From: Mytilus californianus
Taxonomy: Eukaryota > Mollusca > Bivalvia > Mytilida > Mytilidae
Length of the DNA stretch: 64,000 bases
Reading direction: 5' to 3'
Assembly (NCBI RefSeq): GCF_021869535.1
Contig: NW_026262734.1
Location: 71,168,839-71,232,838, forward strand
In this document: piece after piece, positions 1 to 10,907 of the stretch
Layout of the letters: each line of letters starts with the position of its first letter
Numbering within the stretch: the stretch's first letter is position 1
Notes under the pieces: model-generated
Database searches by the model: none
What the model was told of the DNA's origin: nothing
The model's input: only the letters and a program-made list of their open reading frames with translations
Made by a program: the position numbers and the translations under genes

Positions 1-449
1 TAAGGAGTTATTGCCCTTTATAGTCAATTTTTATACGACCGCAAAAAAATTTTTGTGGTCGTATATTGGTATGACGTTGGCGTCGTCGTCCGAAGACGCA
101 TTAGTTTTCGCACTCTAACTTTAGTTTAAGTGAATGGATCTCTATGAAATTTTACCATAAGGTTCAATACCACAAAAGGAAGGTGGGGATTGATTTTGGG
201 GGTTATGGTACCAACAGTTAAGGAATTAGGGGCCAAAAAGGGGCCAAAAATAAGCATTTTCTAGATTCCAGACAATAACTGTGGAACGGTGTATGGATCT
301 CTCTGAAATTATACTACAAGTTTCCATACCACAAAGGGATGGTAAGGATTTGGTTTGGGGGGTTATTGCTCAAACCGTTTAAGAATTAGGGGCAAAAAGG
401 GGGAAAAACAAGGTTGTCCTCATTAATGGACAAATACTTTAGTACAAAA

Positions 450-632
450 CATAATTTAAAGCAGTGTAAGGGAGATAAATCAAATACATCATTGAAATTA
501 TCTCCCTTACACTGCTTTTAAATTATGTATAAAGTAATGGTTAATGAACAATTAAGATAATTTAAAACAGTGTAAGGGAGGTAATCCAAATACAACGTTT
601 TGGTTACTTCCCTTACACTGCTTTTAAATTAT
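450..632. repeat. Two adjacent imperfect palindromes (GCAGTGTAAGGGAG)
   Basis: Positions 450-528 and 557-632 are each inverted repeats with arms ATAATTTAAAGCAGTGTAAG and its complement around a loop of roughly 25-30 bases. A single arm recurs at 32644-32672 in the inverted ATACGACC copy. The motif is therefore part of that family, or an old MITE carried by it. Confidence 0.7.
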
Positions 633-745
633 GTTTAAAGAAATGCATATTTATAAAGTAAGACCAGTATGGCGCATTAGATTTGTAAAATCTTTGACCA
701 CATTTATTTATTTGTTATGCCGAATCTAACCGTGTATTTAGATTT

Positions 746-1560
746 TTAATTTTGGGTCCAGTTTTCAAATTGGTCTACATTAAGGTCCAAAGGGTCCAAA
801 ATTAAACTTTGTTTGATTTTAACAAAAATTGAATATATGGGGTTCTTTGATATGCTGAATCTAAACATGTATTTAGATTTTTGATTTTTGGCCCAGTTTT
901 CAAGTTGGTCCAAATAGGGGTCCAAAATTAAACTTTGTTTGATTTCAACAAAAATTGAATATATGGGGTTCTTTGATATGCTGCATCTAACCATGTATTT
1001 AGATTTTTTATTTGTGGACCCCGCTATCAAATTGGTTCATATTGAGGTCAAAAGGGTCCAAAATTAAACTTTGTTTGATTTCATCAAAATTTAATTATTG
1101 GGGTTCTTTGATATGCCAAATCTAACCGTGTATTTAGATTTTTAATTTTGGGTCCCGTTTTTTAAATTGGTCTACATTAAGGTCCAAATGGTCCAAAATT
1201 AAACTTAGTTTGATTTTAACAAAAATTGAATTCTTGGGGTTCTTTGATATGCTGAATCTAAACATGTATTTAGATTTTAGATTTTTGGCCCAGTTTTCAA
1301 GTTTGTCCAAATTGGGGTCCAAAATTAAACTTTGTTTGATTTCAACAAACATTGAATATATGGGGTTCTTTGATATGCTGAATCTGACCATGTATTTAGA
1401 TTTTTTATTTGTGGGCCCGCTTTCAAATTGGTTCATATTGAGGTCAAAAGGGTCCAAAATTAAAGTTTGTTTGATTTCATCAAAAATTTAATTATTGGGG
1501 TTCTTTGATATGCCAAATCTAACCGTGTTTTTAGATTTTTAATTTTGGGTCCCGTTTTTT
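746..1560 (+). repeat. Tandem array with trimeric higher-order unit, first part
   Basis: Monomers of about 125-138 bases are marked by GGGGTTCTTTGATATGC at about 839, 964, 1099, 1237, 1361 and 1498. Every third monomer is the most alike, which gives a higher-order period of about 398 bases. The same array resumes at 3356-4130 after the nested element. The array is open in several frames on both strands, which explains the 90-110 codon ORFs here. I see no reason to call them genes. Confidence 0.8.
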
Positions 1561-3355
1561 AGCTCACCTGACCTGAAAGGTCAAGTGAGCTTTTCTCATC
1601 ACTTTGCGTCCGTCGTCCTGCGTCCGTCGTCCGTAAACTTTTACAAAAATCTTCTCCTCTGAAACTACTTGGCCAAATTTAACCAAACTTGGCCACAATC
1701 ATCATTGGGGTATCTAGTTTAAAAAATGTGTCCGGTGACCCGGCCAACCAACCAAGATGGCCACCATGGCTAAAAATAGAACATAGGGGTAAAATGTAGA
1801 TTTTGGCTTATATCTCTGAAACCAAAGCATTTAGAGCAAATCTGACATGGGGTAAAATTGTTTATCAGGTCAAGATCTATCTGCCCTGAAATTTTCAGAT
1901 GAATGGGACAACCCTTTGTTGGGTTGCTGCCCCTGAATTGGTAATTTAATGGAAATTTTGCCGTTTTTGGTTATTATCTTGAATATTATTATAGATAGAG
2001 ATAAACTGTAAACAGCAATAATGTTCAGCAAAGTAAGATCTACTAATAAGTCAACTTGACCAAAATGGTCAGTTGACCCCTTAAGGAGTTATTGCCCTTT
2101 ATAGTCAATTTTTAACCATTTTTCATAAATTTTTGTAATCTTTTACAAAAATCTTCTCCTCTGAAACTACTTGGCCAAATCTAACCAAACTTGGCCACAA
2201 TCATCATTGGGGTATCTAGTTTAAAAAATGTGTCCGATGACCCAGCCAACCAACCAAGATGGCCGCCATGGCTAAAAATAAACCATAGGAGTAAAATGTA
2301 GATTTTGGCTTATATCTCTGAAACCAAAGCATTTAGAGCAAATCTGATATGAGGTAAAATTGTTTATCTGGTCAAGATCTATCTGCCCTGAAATTTTCAG
2401 ATGAATCGGACAACGCGTTGTTGGGTTGCTGCCCTTGAATTTGAATTTAAAGGAAATTTTGCCGTTTTTGGTTATTATCTTGAATATTATTATAGATAGA
2501 GATAAACTGTAAACAGCAATAATGTTCAGCAAAGTAAGATCTACAAATAAGTCAATTGACCAAAATGGTCAGTTGACCCCTTAAGGAGTTATTGCCTTTT
2601 ATTGTCAATTTTTAACCATTTTTCATAAATTTTTGTAATCTTTTACAAAAATCTTCTCCTCTGAAACTACTAAAACAAATTTAACCAAACTTGTCCACAA
2701 TCATCATTACGGTATCTAGTTTAAAAAATGTGTCCGATGACCCCGCCCGCGAACCAAGATGGCTGGCATGGCTAAAAAATAGTACATAGGGTAAAATGCA
2801 GTTTTTGGCTCATATCTCTGAAACCAAAGTATTTAGAGCAAATCTGACGGGGGATAAAATTGTTCATTAGGTCAAGATCTATCTGCCCTGAAATTTTCAG
2901 ACCAATCAGGCAACACGTTGTTGGGTTGCTGCCCCTGAATTGGTAATTTTAAGAAAATTTTGCAGCTTTTGGTTATTATCTTGAATATTGTTATAGATAG
3001 AGATAAACTGTAAACAGCAATAATGTACAGCTAAGTAAGATCTACAAATAAGTCAACATGACGAAAATTGTCAATTGACCCCTTAAGGAGTTATTGCCCT
3101 TTATATTCAATTTTTTACAATTTTCATAAATTTTGTAAATTTTTGTAAATTTTTACAAAATATTTTCCACTGTAACTACTGGGCCAAGTTCATTATAGAT
3201 AGAGATAATTGTAAGCAGCAAGAATGTTCAGTAAAGGAAGATCTACAAACACATCACCATCACCAAAACACAATTTTGTCATGAATCCATCTATGTCCTT
3301 TGTTTAATATGCACATAGACCAAGGTGAGCGACACAGGCTCTTTAGAGCCTCTAG
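1561..3355 (+). mobile_element. AGCTCACC-family HINE-like element nested in the ATACGACC array
   Basis: The head is a palindrome, AGCTCACCTGACC-tgaaa-GGTCAAGTGAGCT, followed by CGTCCGTCGTCC. The 3' end is GGTGAGCGACACAGG, hairpin GGCTCTTTAGAGCC and CTAG (3352-3355). The core holds three partly diverged copies of a unit of about 500-600 bases (TCTCCTCTGAAACTACT near 1654, 2158 and 2655). Left T run 6 plus right T run 4 equals the 8 Ts of the intact sister monomer at 3869-3876 plus two, consistent with a TT duplication. Confidence 0.8.
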
Positions 3356-4130
3356 TTTTAATTGGTCTACATTAAGGTCCAAAGGGTCCAAAATTAAAGT
3401 TAGTTTGATTTTAACAAAAATTGAATTTTTGGGGTTGTTTGATATGCTGAATCTAAACATGTGTTTAGATTTTTGATTATGGGCCCAGTTTTCAAGTTGG
3501 TCCAAGTTGGGGTCCAAAATTAAACTTTGTTTGATTTCAACAAAAATTGAATATATGGGGTTCTTTGATATGCTGAATCTAAACATGTATTTTGATTTTT
3601 GGCCCAGTTTTCAAGTTGGTCCAAATTGGGGTCCAAAATTAAATTTTGTTTGATTTCAACAAAAATTGAATATATGGGGTTCTTTGATATGCTGAATCTG
3701 ACCATGTATTTAGATTTTTTATTTGTGGGCCCGCTATCAAATTGGTTCATTTTGAGGTCAAAAGTGTCCAAAATTAAACTTTGTTTGATTTCATCAAAAA
3801 TTTAATTATTGGAGTTCTTTGATATGCCAAATCTTACCGTGTTTTTAGATTTTTAATTTTGGGTCCCGTTTTTTTTAATTGGTCTACATTAAGGTCCAAA
3901 GGGTCCAAAATTAAACTTTGTTTGATTTTAACAAAAATTGAATTCTTGGGGTACTTTGATATGCTGAATCTAAACATGTGTTTAGATTTTTGATTATGGG
4001 ACCAGTTTTCAAGTTTGTCCAAGTTGGGGTCCAAAATTAAACTTTGTTTGATTTCAACAAAAATTGAATATATGGGGTTCTTTGATATGCTGAATCTAAC
4101 CATGTATTTTGATTTTGGACATTGGACCAT
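3356..4130 (+). repeat. Tandem array of the ATACGACC element, second part
   Basis: Continuation of the 125-138 base monomers after the nested element. The same trimeric order is seen, ending near 4130 where the unique 3' part of the element begins. Confidence 0.75.
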
Positions 4131-5065
4131 AAAAGGTAAATTAAAAAAATTGAAGTTCTTAGACCACATTCTTTCTGTGTCAGAAACCTATGCTGTGTCA
4201 AATATTTAATCACAATCCAAATTCAGAGCTGTATCTAGCTTGAATTTAGTGTCCATACTTGCCCCAACTGTTCAGGGTTCGACCTCTGCGGTCGTATCAA
4301 GCTGCGCCCAGCGAAGCATTTTATTAACCATTTTTCGTAAATTTTTGTAATTTTTTACAAAAATCTTCTCCTCTGAAACTACTAAGACAAATTTAACCAA
4401 ACTTGTCCACAATCATCATTAGGGTATCTAGTTTAAAAAATGTGTCCGATGACCCCGCCCGCGAACCAAGATGGCCGACATGGCTAAAAAATAGTACATA
4501 GGGTAAAATGCAGTTTTTGGCTCATATCTCTGAAACCAAAGCATTTAGAGCAAATCTGATGAGTGTAAAATTGTTCATTAGGTCAAGATCTATCTGCCCT
4601 GAAATTTTCTTACCAATCAGGCAACACATTGTTGGGTTGCTGCCCCTGAATTGGTAATTTTAAGAAAATTTTGCAGCTTTTGGTTATTATCTTTAATATT
4701 ATTATAGATAGAGATAAACTGTAAACAGCAATAATGTACAGCAAAGTTAGATCTACAAATAAGGCAACATGACCAAAATTGTCAATTGACCCCTTAAGGA
4801 GTTATTGCCCTTTATAGTCAATTTTTTACAATTTTCATAAATTTTGTAAATTTTTGTAAATCTTTACAATGTATTTTCCACTGTAACTACTGGGCCAAGT
4901 TCATTATAGATAGAGATAATAGTAAGGAGCAAGAATGTTCAGTAAGTAAGATCTACAAACACATCACCATCACCAAAACACAATTTTGTCATGAATCCAT
5001 CTTTGTCCTTTATTTAATATGCACATAGACCAAGGTGAGCGACACAGGCTCTTTAGAGCCTCTAG

Positions 5066-5738
5066 TTTTGCTTTTTCCCTGTTATCTTGAAAACTATTGT
5101 AGACAGATAGAAACTTTAAAATGTAAAAATGATCAAGACAAGACTTGCAAATAGGTCAGCATACATGTTGATGAATTTGTCAGTTGTTTTCTCATATATG
5201 GCCCAAAAAAATAAAACATGTGTTTTACTGTAACCTGACTGATCCAAATTTTTAAGAGCAGACTAACTTTTTTTTCACTGAAAATTGGGCATATAGTATT
5301 TTTTCACTGATGTTATTTTTGACATCGATGTTCTTTTTGTTCAACTGCTAACTTAATGCCAAAATTTGTCAACAAGTATTGAGTAAAACCCAGTAAAAAC
5401 TTATCTGACCGACAAAGCAACTTCGACAAATGGCTGCTATGACAGAAATATAGGTAAATGTAATACCAAATCTGATTCCAGAACCAGATAAGGCTGTTTT
5501 TGCGTTTGCCAATAAAAAAAAAAATTGCAAACTGACCAACCCTATTTTTCCCAAAAGGTACCAGTAAACACACATATATATTTTTTTTGGCCTAGGAGTT
5601 ATTGCCCTTAAATGGTGATTTTTACCTTTTTTCGTGTTTTGGGCAAAAACTAGAGAAGATAAGGACAAACTGTAAATAGAAAACACATAGAAAGCACATA
5701 GACCTAGGTGAGCAACACAGGCTCTTTAGAGCATCTAA
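5066..5738 (+). mobile_element. 3' part of a diverged AGCTCACC-family element (outermost layer)
   Basis: The sequence right after the CTAG of the previous element (CCTGTTATCTTGAAAACTAT onward) matches the inner part of the diverged relative at 11813-12250. It ends with GGTGAGCAACACAGG, hairpin GCTCTTTAGAGC and CTAA (5735-5738), a CTRR-type terminus. The element ending at 5065 therefore seems to have inserted into this one. Its 5' part lies before the window. Confidence 0.55.
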
Positions 5739-5815
5739 TTTTTATGAAAAATATTTCTAAGGAGGAATTCTAGACTAGAAATTTAAAATCTTGTTAGATA
5801 TGTTACATATTTTAG

Positions 5816-5901
5816 GTTTTACAGAAGGGATTGACATTGGAGGAACAAATTTTAAAGGAAGCCACAACAACTGTACAGCAAGCAAGGTTTTTACATGACA
5901 T
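5816..5901 (+). CDS. DNA2: DNA2 internal exon A (nuclease domain, partial gene)
   Basis: The exon follows acceptor ...TATTTTAG and ends before donor GTAAGATT. It encodes 28 codons plus two bases, starting VLQKGLTLEEQILKEATT and ending QQARFLHD. The leftover AT joins G of the exon at 25191 to give Met, reading HDM-YKCN. This resembles the helical stretch of DNA2 that follows the nuclease motif-I histidine; the human protein has a similar HLKEMYRLN segment as I recall it. The fit with four downstream exons in one phase is the main support. The motif-I exon would lie upstream, outside the window. On its own the exon is too short for a firm call. Confidence 0.72.
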
Positions 5902-6365
5902 GTAAGATTCTCCACAGTGCCTATTTAGATGAAATAATACAGAAGATTTTTTTCCAGGACGCAAAGTATATATGAAAATCTTCCAAATGTGTTCATTTTA
6001 TGTTTTAAGTTTACAAGCTAGAAAGTATTAATAGATTTGGTTTATCTTATCTGGTCTGAAGTATCAGTTTGAGCAATTGCTATTTCATGTAGCTTGTATG
6101 ATTTACCTGTGTTTACCTGTAAAATGAATGCATGCAAATGTAATTCAAAGGTACACAGAATGTAATGATTTTTATGGGTAAATCTAATGGAAATGGGCAC
6201 AAATGTAATGCACCTGTATGATGCCACTACTAAAAGAACTTTTCTCTGCAAAAGTGCAATCTGTATGTAGGATTTAAAGCAACTCCATTGGAAGTTGAAT
6301 TTTAATTTTGAATTATACAAATGATGTTAAACCTGCTCGTAAGTAAGATTTACGAAAAATCTTTT

Positions 6366-6801
6366 TATGCCCCTGCCATTAGGAAGGGGGCTTTAAGTTT
6401 TACCCTTGTCCGTCTGTACGTCCGTACGTCCCTAAATTGGTTTCCGTTCTCTAACTTTAGTTTGCCTCAACCAAATGTTATGAAACTTATACACAATGCT
6501 TATTACCACAAAACACAGATCAAGTTTGAATTTAGGTGTCGTCACTTTTACCTTTCTAGAGTTATGTCCCTTTACAAATGGAAAAATTGATGAATTTTTT
6601 CGTTTCCGTTCTCCAACTTCAGTTTGCCTCAACCATATGTTATGAACCTTATACACAATGCTTATTACCACAAAACTCAGATCAAGTCTGAATTTGGGTA
6701 GCGTCACTTTTACATTTCTTGAGTTATGTCCCTTTATAACGCTATATGCAAAAAGGGGGGGGGGGGGCATCATCTGTGTCCCATGGACACATTCCCCATT
6801 T
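6366..6801 (+). mobile_element. GGGGCAT-family HINE-like element
   Basis: Head ATGCCCCTGCC...AGGGGGC is followed by GTCCGTCTGTACGTCCGTAC. It ends with GGGGGGGCATCATCT, perfect hairpin GTGTCC-CAT-GGACAC and ATTCCCCATTTTTTT. The core holds two copies of a unit of about 170 bases (TTCTCTAACTTTAGTTTGCC and TTCTCCAACTTCAGTTTGCC). Related copies are at 6842, 22873 and 46788. Confidence 0.7.
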
Positions 6802-6841
6802 TTTTAGTCATGTTTAGTGTAAAAAGTAAACATTGTATTTT

Positions 6842-8125
6842 TATGCCCCACCTTAGATAGGAAGGGGCATTATGTTTTCCAGTCTGTGCTTCTGTCCATC
6901 ACGGATCAGGTTAAAGTTTTGTATAAAGCATACCTGCCAAACCTCTCGGTTTGAGCGGGAGACTCCCGCTCAAATGGCGTAATTCGGGAAATCTCCTGCT
7001 TGCAGGTACCCTCCCGCGCGGGAGTATAGAATCTCCCGCTTTTGGATATTTTAACCTTGAATGACAAGTCAACATTAATTATGTTTTTGTGTCACTGATG
7101 AGGGTTGTTTTTACCTGTAAATCACAGACCATGTGAAATTAAATGGCTTCACTTGACAGCTTAGGTGTCAAACATAGTACTAATTAACGATCATTAACGA
7201 CTTTTGCTTCAAGCTTTGTGTTATTAAAAACACTTCAAAGAAATTTCTGGTTACTTCCCCAGTTTAATCCTGTTTTAAGTTACCTTTCTTAAAATAATGT
7301 GAATTGATAAAACAATATATAAACTAAATACAAATTAAACAAAGAATTATAAAAGGATGGCAATTAAAAGATTTTGTATGCCTTAAGACAAAAAAAATAA
7401 TTATATATTTTAAAAATCACTTAAAAGATCTATACTTCTATTCAATGTTTATATTGAAATTTATAAGATATGTATTGAACCAAATTTAGTGAAATATGTA
7501 TGTGCACACACATAATGTATTATCTGTGACAACATGGTTGCTCTCTTATAACAGAGGTATCTGGGGTGAAAAGTTGTCCTGATGGGATTCAAATGTTAAA
7601 GATGATGAAATAGGAAAGAATCAAACAACACACATTCTGTAGGATATAACCATATTTAAAGAAACAAAGTATATTTATTAACTCTTATATGTGTTTTGTA
7701 GATGAATAAATAAACACGTCATATATTTCACTTGAAAATGTCGTTCGCGCAAAATCTCCCCCTCAGCTGTCATAGCTGAGAGGGAGATCTCCCTCTTTGA
7801 AGGATTCAGAGGTTGGCAGGTATGGTATAAAGGCAGTTTACAATGGAGTTGTGGTCACATAGACTTGAAACTTAGTAAATATATTTTCATTGTGATGTAA
7901 ATTTTTTTTTAGATATATGCCAAATTAGGTTTTTTAACAATATTACGTAGGTCACTGATTAGTGATAAGATTTCATTTTAAGGTAAAAGTTCTGGTTAAA
8001 GGTAGTTTTAATACCATGAAGTTATGGTCACATCAAGTTACTGTGCATATTTAAAAGGCTTTGTCCTTTCATGATACCAATTGCTAAAATTCAAGAAATT
8101 TTAGTTCGAATTCACCACTACAAAC
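6842..8125 (+). mobile_element. Second GGGGCAT-family element, interrupted by a hAT-like MITE
   Basis: The head is ATGCCCCACC...AGGAAGGGGCAT. The body is interrupted at 6929 and resumes at 7833 (GCAGTTTACAATGG). No 3' hairpin terminus was found before the LINE end at 8131, so the element looks truncated. Confidence 0.55.
6929..7824. mobile_element. hAT-like non-autonomous transposon with 8-bp target duplication
   Basis: Terminal inverted repeats CATACCTGCCAAACCTCT and AGAGGTTGGCAGGTATG (one extra A on the left) bound 896 bases. The element is flanked by the direct repeat GTATAAAG at 6921-6928 and 7825-7832. An 8-bp duplication is the hallmark of the hAT superfamily. Subterminal regions hold palindromes (GAGCGGGAGACTCCCGCTC near 6953; CTCAGCTGTCATAGCTGAG near 7763). 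No transposase ORF is present, so it is non-autonomous. Confidence 0.85.
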
Positions 8126-8130
8126 TGATA

Positions 8131-8815
8131 GGTAAGTAAGTAATCTTTATTTAAAGTCGGGTTGCATATATACATAATAACAAGGAACTTGAGCTCTTAA
8201 GAGCTCTTTAACTGACTGATATTAATAAACAAAACATACATGTAATAACATCAGATTCATATACAACACAAACATACAGACAGCACATACATGTATAAAT
8301 CATGTTAATACAGAGATAGCACATGCAAAATAAAAGCTAAGCAAGATATATATTAAAACAACTGTCAAATATCAGCACTTAGTAACACACAATATGTGTA
8401 TCCAAGTAGCACATGCAAAATTAAACACTATAAAGCACAAGCAAAAGACTGCAAGCAGCTACAGCACAGGTAATGCATAAGCAAAGCAAATAAATAATAA
8501 AAAAATAACTGCAAAAAATAAAAAATAAAAAATAAAAACACAAAACAAACAGCAGGCTTCAAGGTCAAGTCATGTGGCAGCAAGGAGTTACAATAATATT
8601 ATTTACAAGAACTGCAGGTACAACTTTCTGAAAAACACCAGGTGGAGATAAAATTTTTGAACTGGCCAAAAGTTGATAAGCTCCTTGCCTCATATGGCAA
8701 GGAGTTCCAGAGTCTTGCTGCCTCATAACTAAAGCTTTTCTTACCATACCTTGTTGTTTTTGGCCGTGGTATATCCGCTATGCCTTTGTACCTGAAGTTA
8801 TATGACTTTCATAAA
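8131..8815 (-). pseudogene. 5'-truncated non-LTR retrotransposon, 3' end of reverse-transcriptase ORF
   Basis: On the - strand a frame near 8640-8810 reads KGIADIPRPKTTRYGKKSFS and then YEAARLWNSLPYEARSL..FGQFKNFISTW, ending WCFSESCTCSSCK-stop. The FSY.A..LWNSLP segment followed by a Phe/Lys stretch is the usual C-terminus of Jockey/CR1/L2-type LINE proteins, and a Cys-rich last segment is common in them. The 3' UTR runs to about 8131, with AATAAA near 8145 and TTACTTACTTACC at the very end, a simple-repeat tail typical of such LINEs. Everything upstream of the C-terminus is missing, so it is dead on arrival. The exact clade cannot be told. Confidence 0.75.
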
Positions 8816-9354
8816 CTGATAAACTGGTAAAGCATTTTAGCTCATGGCTTGAGTGAAAAGTTGTTATTGTGAAGCAAGTGCAGAAAAATAAAAATAATTT
8901 TTACCATCCTAATCCTTTGATTGACATGTGTTTTAACAAAAGCAAGGTGTTATTGTGAGCACCTAATTTTAAAAAACACTAGTCTGAAAAAGGATGACTT
9001 TGAATTATTACCGTAACTTCTACTTACTACCATTTTATTAGTAATTTGTTCTAAACATTGTTTCCATGGTTATTGAACTATTATCCTGTTTTCTAAAAAT
9101 AACACTATAATTCATTTGTTAGATGAGTGAAATGAAGTAAAGAGACATAATCAAAGTTGTATGTATAACATAAAAGTTCTACAGTAGATTATATACAATG
9201 CAAATTACTTCCCTTTAATTTTAGTAGATCAGAAATTACTATAGAAAACATATCCAATTTCAAGTTTACAAGTACAGATATGTGACAGAGTTGTCAAGTC
9301 ACAACTGGAGATTTTTTGTTGACATTTGTATCAATGCTTTCAGTGTTCATTTTT

Positions 9355-10877
9355 GTCGAGCCTGCGACTTTTGTCGCAGAAAGCTCGACATAGGGATAGT
9401 GATCCGGCGGCGGCGGCGGCGGCGTTAGCTAACTTCTTAAAAGCTTTATATTTTAGAAGGTGGAAGATCTGGATGCTTCATACTTTGTATATGGATGCCT
9501 CATGTTACAAAGTTTCCGTCAGTCACATGTCCAATGTCCTTGACCTCATTTTCATGGTTCAGTGACTACTTGAAAAAAAAGTTCAGATTTTTTGTAATGT
9601 TAGATTCTCTCTTATTATAAGTAATAGGATAACTATATTTGGTATGTGCGTACCTTGCAAGGTCCTCATGCCCGTCAGACAGTTTTCACTTGACCTCAAC
9701 CTCATTTCATGGATCAGTGAACAAGGTTAAGTTTTGGTGGTCAAGTCCATATCTCAGATACTATAAGCAATAGGTCTTGTATATTCGGTGTATGGAAGGA
9801 CTGTAAGGTGTACATGTCCAACTGGCAGGTGTCATCTGACCTTGACCTCATTTTCATGGTTCAGTGGTTATAGTTAAGTTTTTGTGTTTTTGTCTGTTTT
9901 TCTTATACTGTATGCCATAGGTCTACTTTATTTGGTGTATGGAATGATTGTAAGGTGTACATGTCTAGCGGGCAGGTGTCATCTGACCTTGACCTCATTT
10001 TCATGGTTCAGTGGTCAAAGTTAAGTTTTTGAGTTTTGGTCTTTTTTTCTAATACTATATGCAATAGTTCAACTATATTTGGTATGTGCGTACCTTGCAA
10101 GGTCCTCATGCCCGTCAGACAGTTTTCACTTGACCTCAACCTCATTTCATGGATCAGTGAACAAGGTTAAGTATTGGTGGTCAAGTCCATATCTCAGATA
10201 CTATAAGCAATAGGTCTTGTATATTCGGTGTATGGAAGGACTGTAAGGTGTACATGTCCAACTGTCAGGTGTCATCTGACCTTGACCTCATTTTCATGGT
10301 TCAGTGGTTATAGTTAAGTTTTTGTGTTTTGGTCTGTTTTTCTTATACTGTATGCCATAGGTCTACTATATTTGGTGTATGGATGATTGTAAGGTGTACA
10401 TGTCTAGCGGGCAGGTGTCATCTGACCATGACCTCATTTTCATGGTTCAGTGGTCAAAGTTAAGTTTTTTGAGTTTTGGTCTTTTTTTCTAATACTATAT
10501 GCAATAGTTCAACTATATTTGGTGTATGGAAATATTTTATGATCTATTTGGCAGTCACGCAGGTTTTATTTGACCTTGTCCTCATTTTCAAGGTTCATTG
10601 CTCAGTGTTAAGTTTTTGTGTTTTGGTCTGTTTTTCTTAAACTATAAGCATTAGGTCAACTATATTTGTTGTATGGAAGAATTGTTAGCTGTACATGCCT
10701 GCCTAGTATGGTTCATCTGACCTTGACCTCATTTTCATGGTTCATTGGTCAATGTTTAGTTTACTTGGTTAATGTTAAGTTTATGTGACAGTTGTAATAA
10801 AGCTTTATATTTAGGACTATCAACATAATATCAATGATTAGTAAAGAAGGCGAGACATTTCAGCGTGTGCACTCTTG
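9355..10877 (+). mobile_element. GTCGAGCC-family HINE-like element with 440-base internal duplication
   Basis: The head is a hairpin, TCGAGCCTGCGAC-ttttGTCGCAGAAAGCTCGA, followed by a (CGG)n tract at 9404-9424. The end is GGCGAGACATTTCAGCGTG then TGCACTCTTG. The core consists of units of about 150 bases (GACCTTGACCTCATTTTCATGG). A larger block starting GGTATGTGCGTACC at 9641 repeats at 10081, exactly 440 bases later. A closely similar copy lies at 40808-41872 without that duplication. Confidence 0.75.
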
Positions 10878-10907
10878 TGATACTATAACAATATATTTCC
10901 CATTTTT

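Larger units (their letters stand above)
33..4323 (+). mobile_element. ATACGACC-family HINE-like element (full length, interrupted)
   Basis: It begins with a palindromic head (ATACGACC...GGTCGTAT, 33-64). It ends with TGCGGTCGTATC, the inverse of the head, then an imperfect hairpin around GCTGCGCCCAGCGAAGC and ATTTTA. It sits in a T run of the outer element. The uninterrupted outer sequence reads CAATTTTTAACC; here the left flank has TTTTT and the right flank TTAACC, so TT is duplicated. The core is a tandem array (746-1560 and 3356-4130) split by a second insertion. Further copies lie at 19230-20082 and, inverted, at 31840-33021. Confidence 0.75.
1..5065 (+). mobile_element. AGCTCACC-family HINE-like element, 5' end off window, split by a nested element
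   Basis: Bases 1-32 and 4326-5065 are two halves of one element. The text '...ttattgccctttatagtc' at 1-25 continues with 'aaccatttttcgtaaattt' at 4326, as in the uninterrupted relatives at 13441-13520. The 3' end is canonical for the family: GGTGAGCGACACAGG, hairpin GGCTCTTTAGAGCC, then CTAG at 5062-5065, followed by a T run. The head lies before the window. Bases 33-4325 belong to the inserted ATACGACC element plus a TT. Confidence 0.75.

Noticed and set aside
746..1491. ORFs of about 90-107 codons on both strands, proteins such as repeated 'FSISKNPIYSIFVEIKQSLILDP'
   Set aside because: They are translations of the tandem array of the ATACGACC element. Both strands are open because the monomers lack stops in several frames. 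No start context, splicing or family similarity.
3260..4209. More ORFs with the same repeated peptide
   Set aside because: Same array after the nested element; also crosses the junction of two transposons.
6929..7824. Long terminal repeat element
   Set aside because: Ends are inverted, not direct, and the duplication is 8 bp; hAT type fits better.
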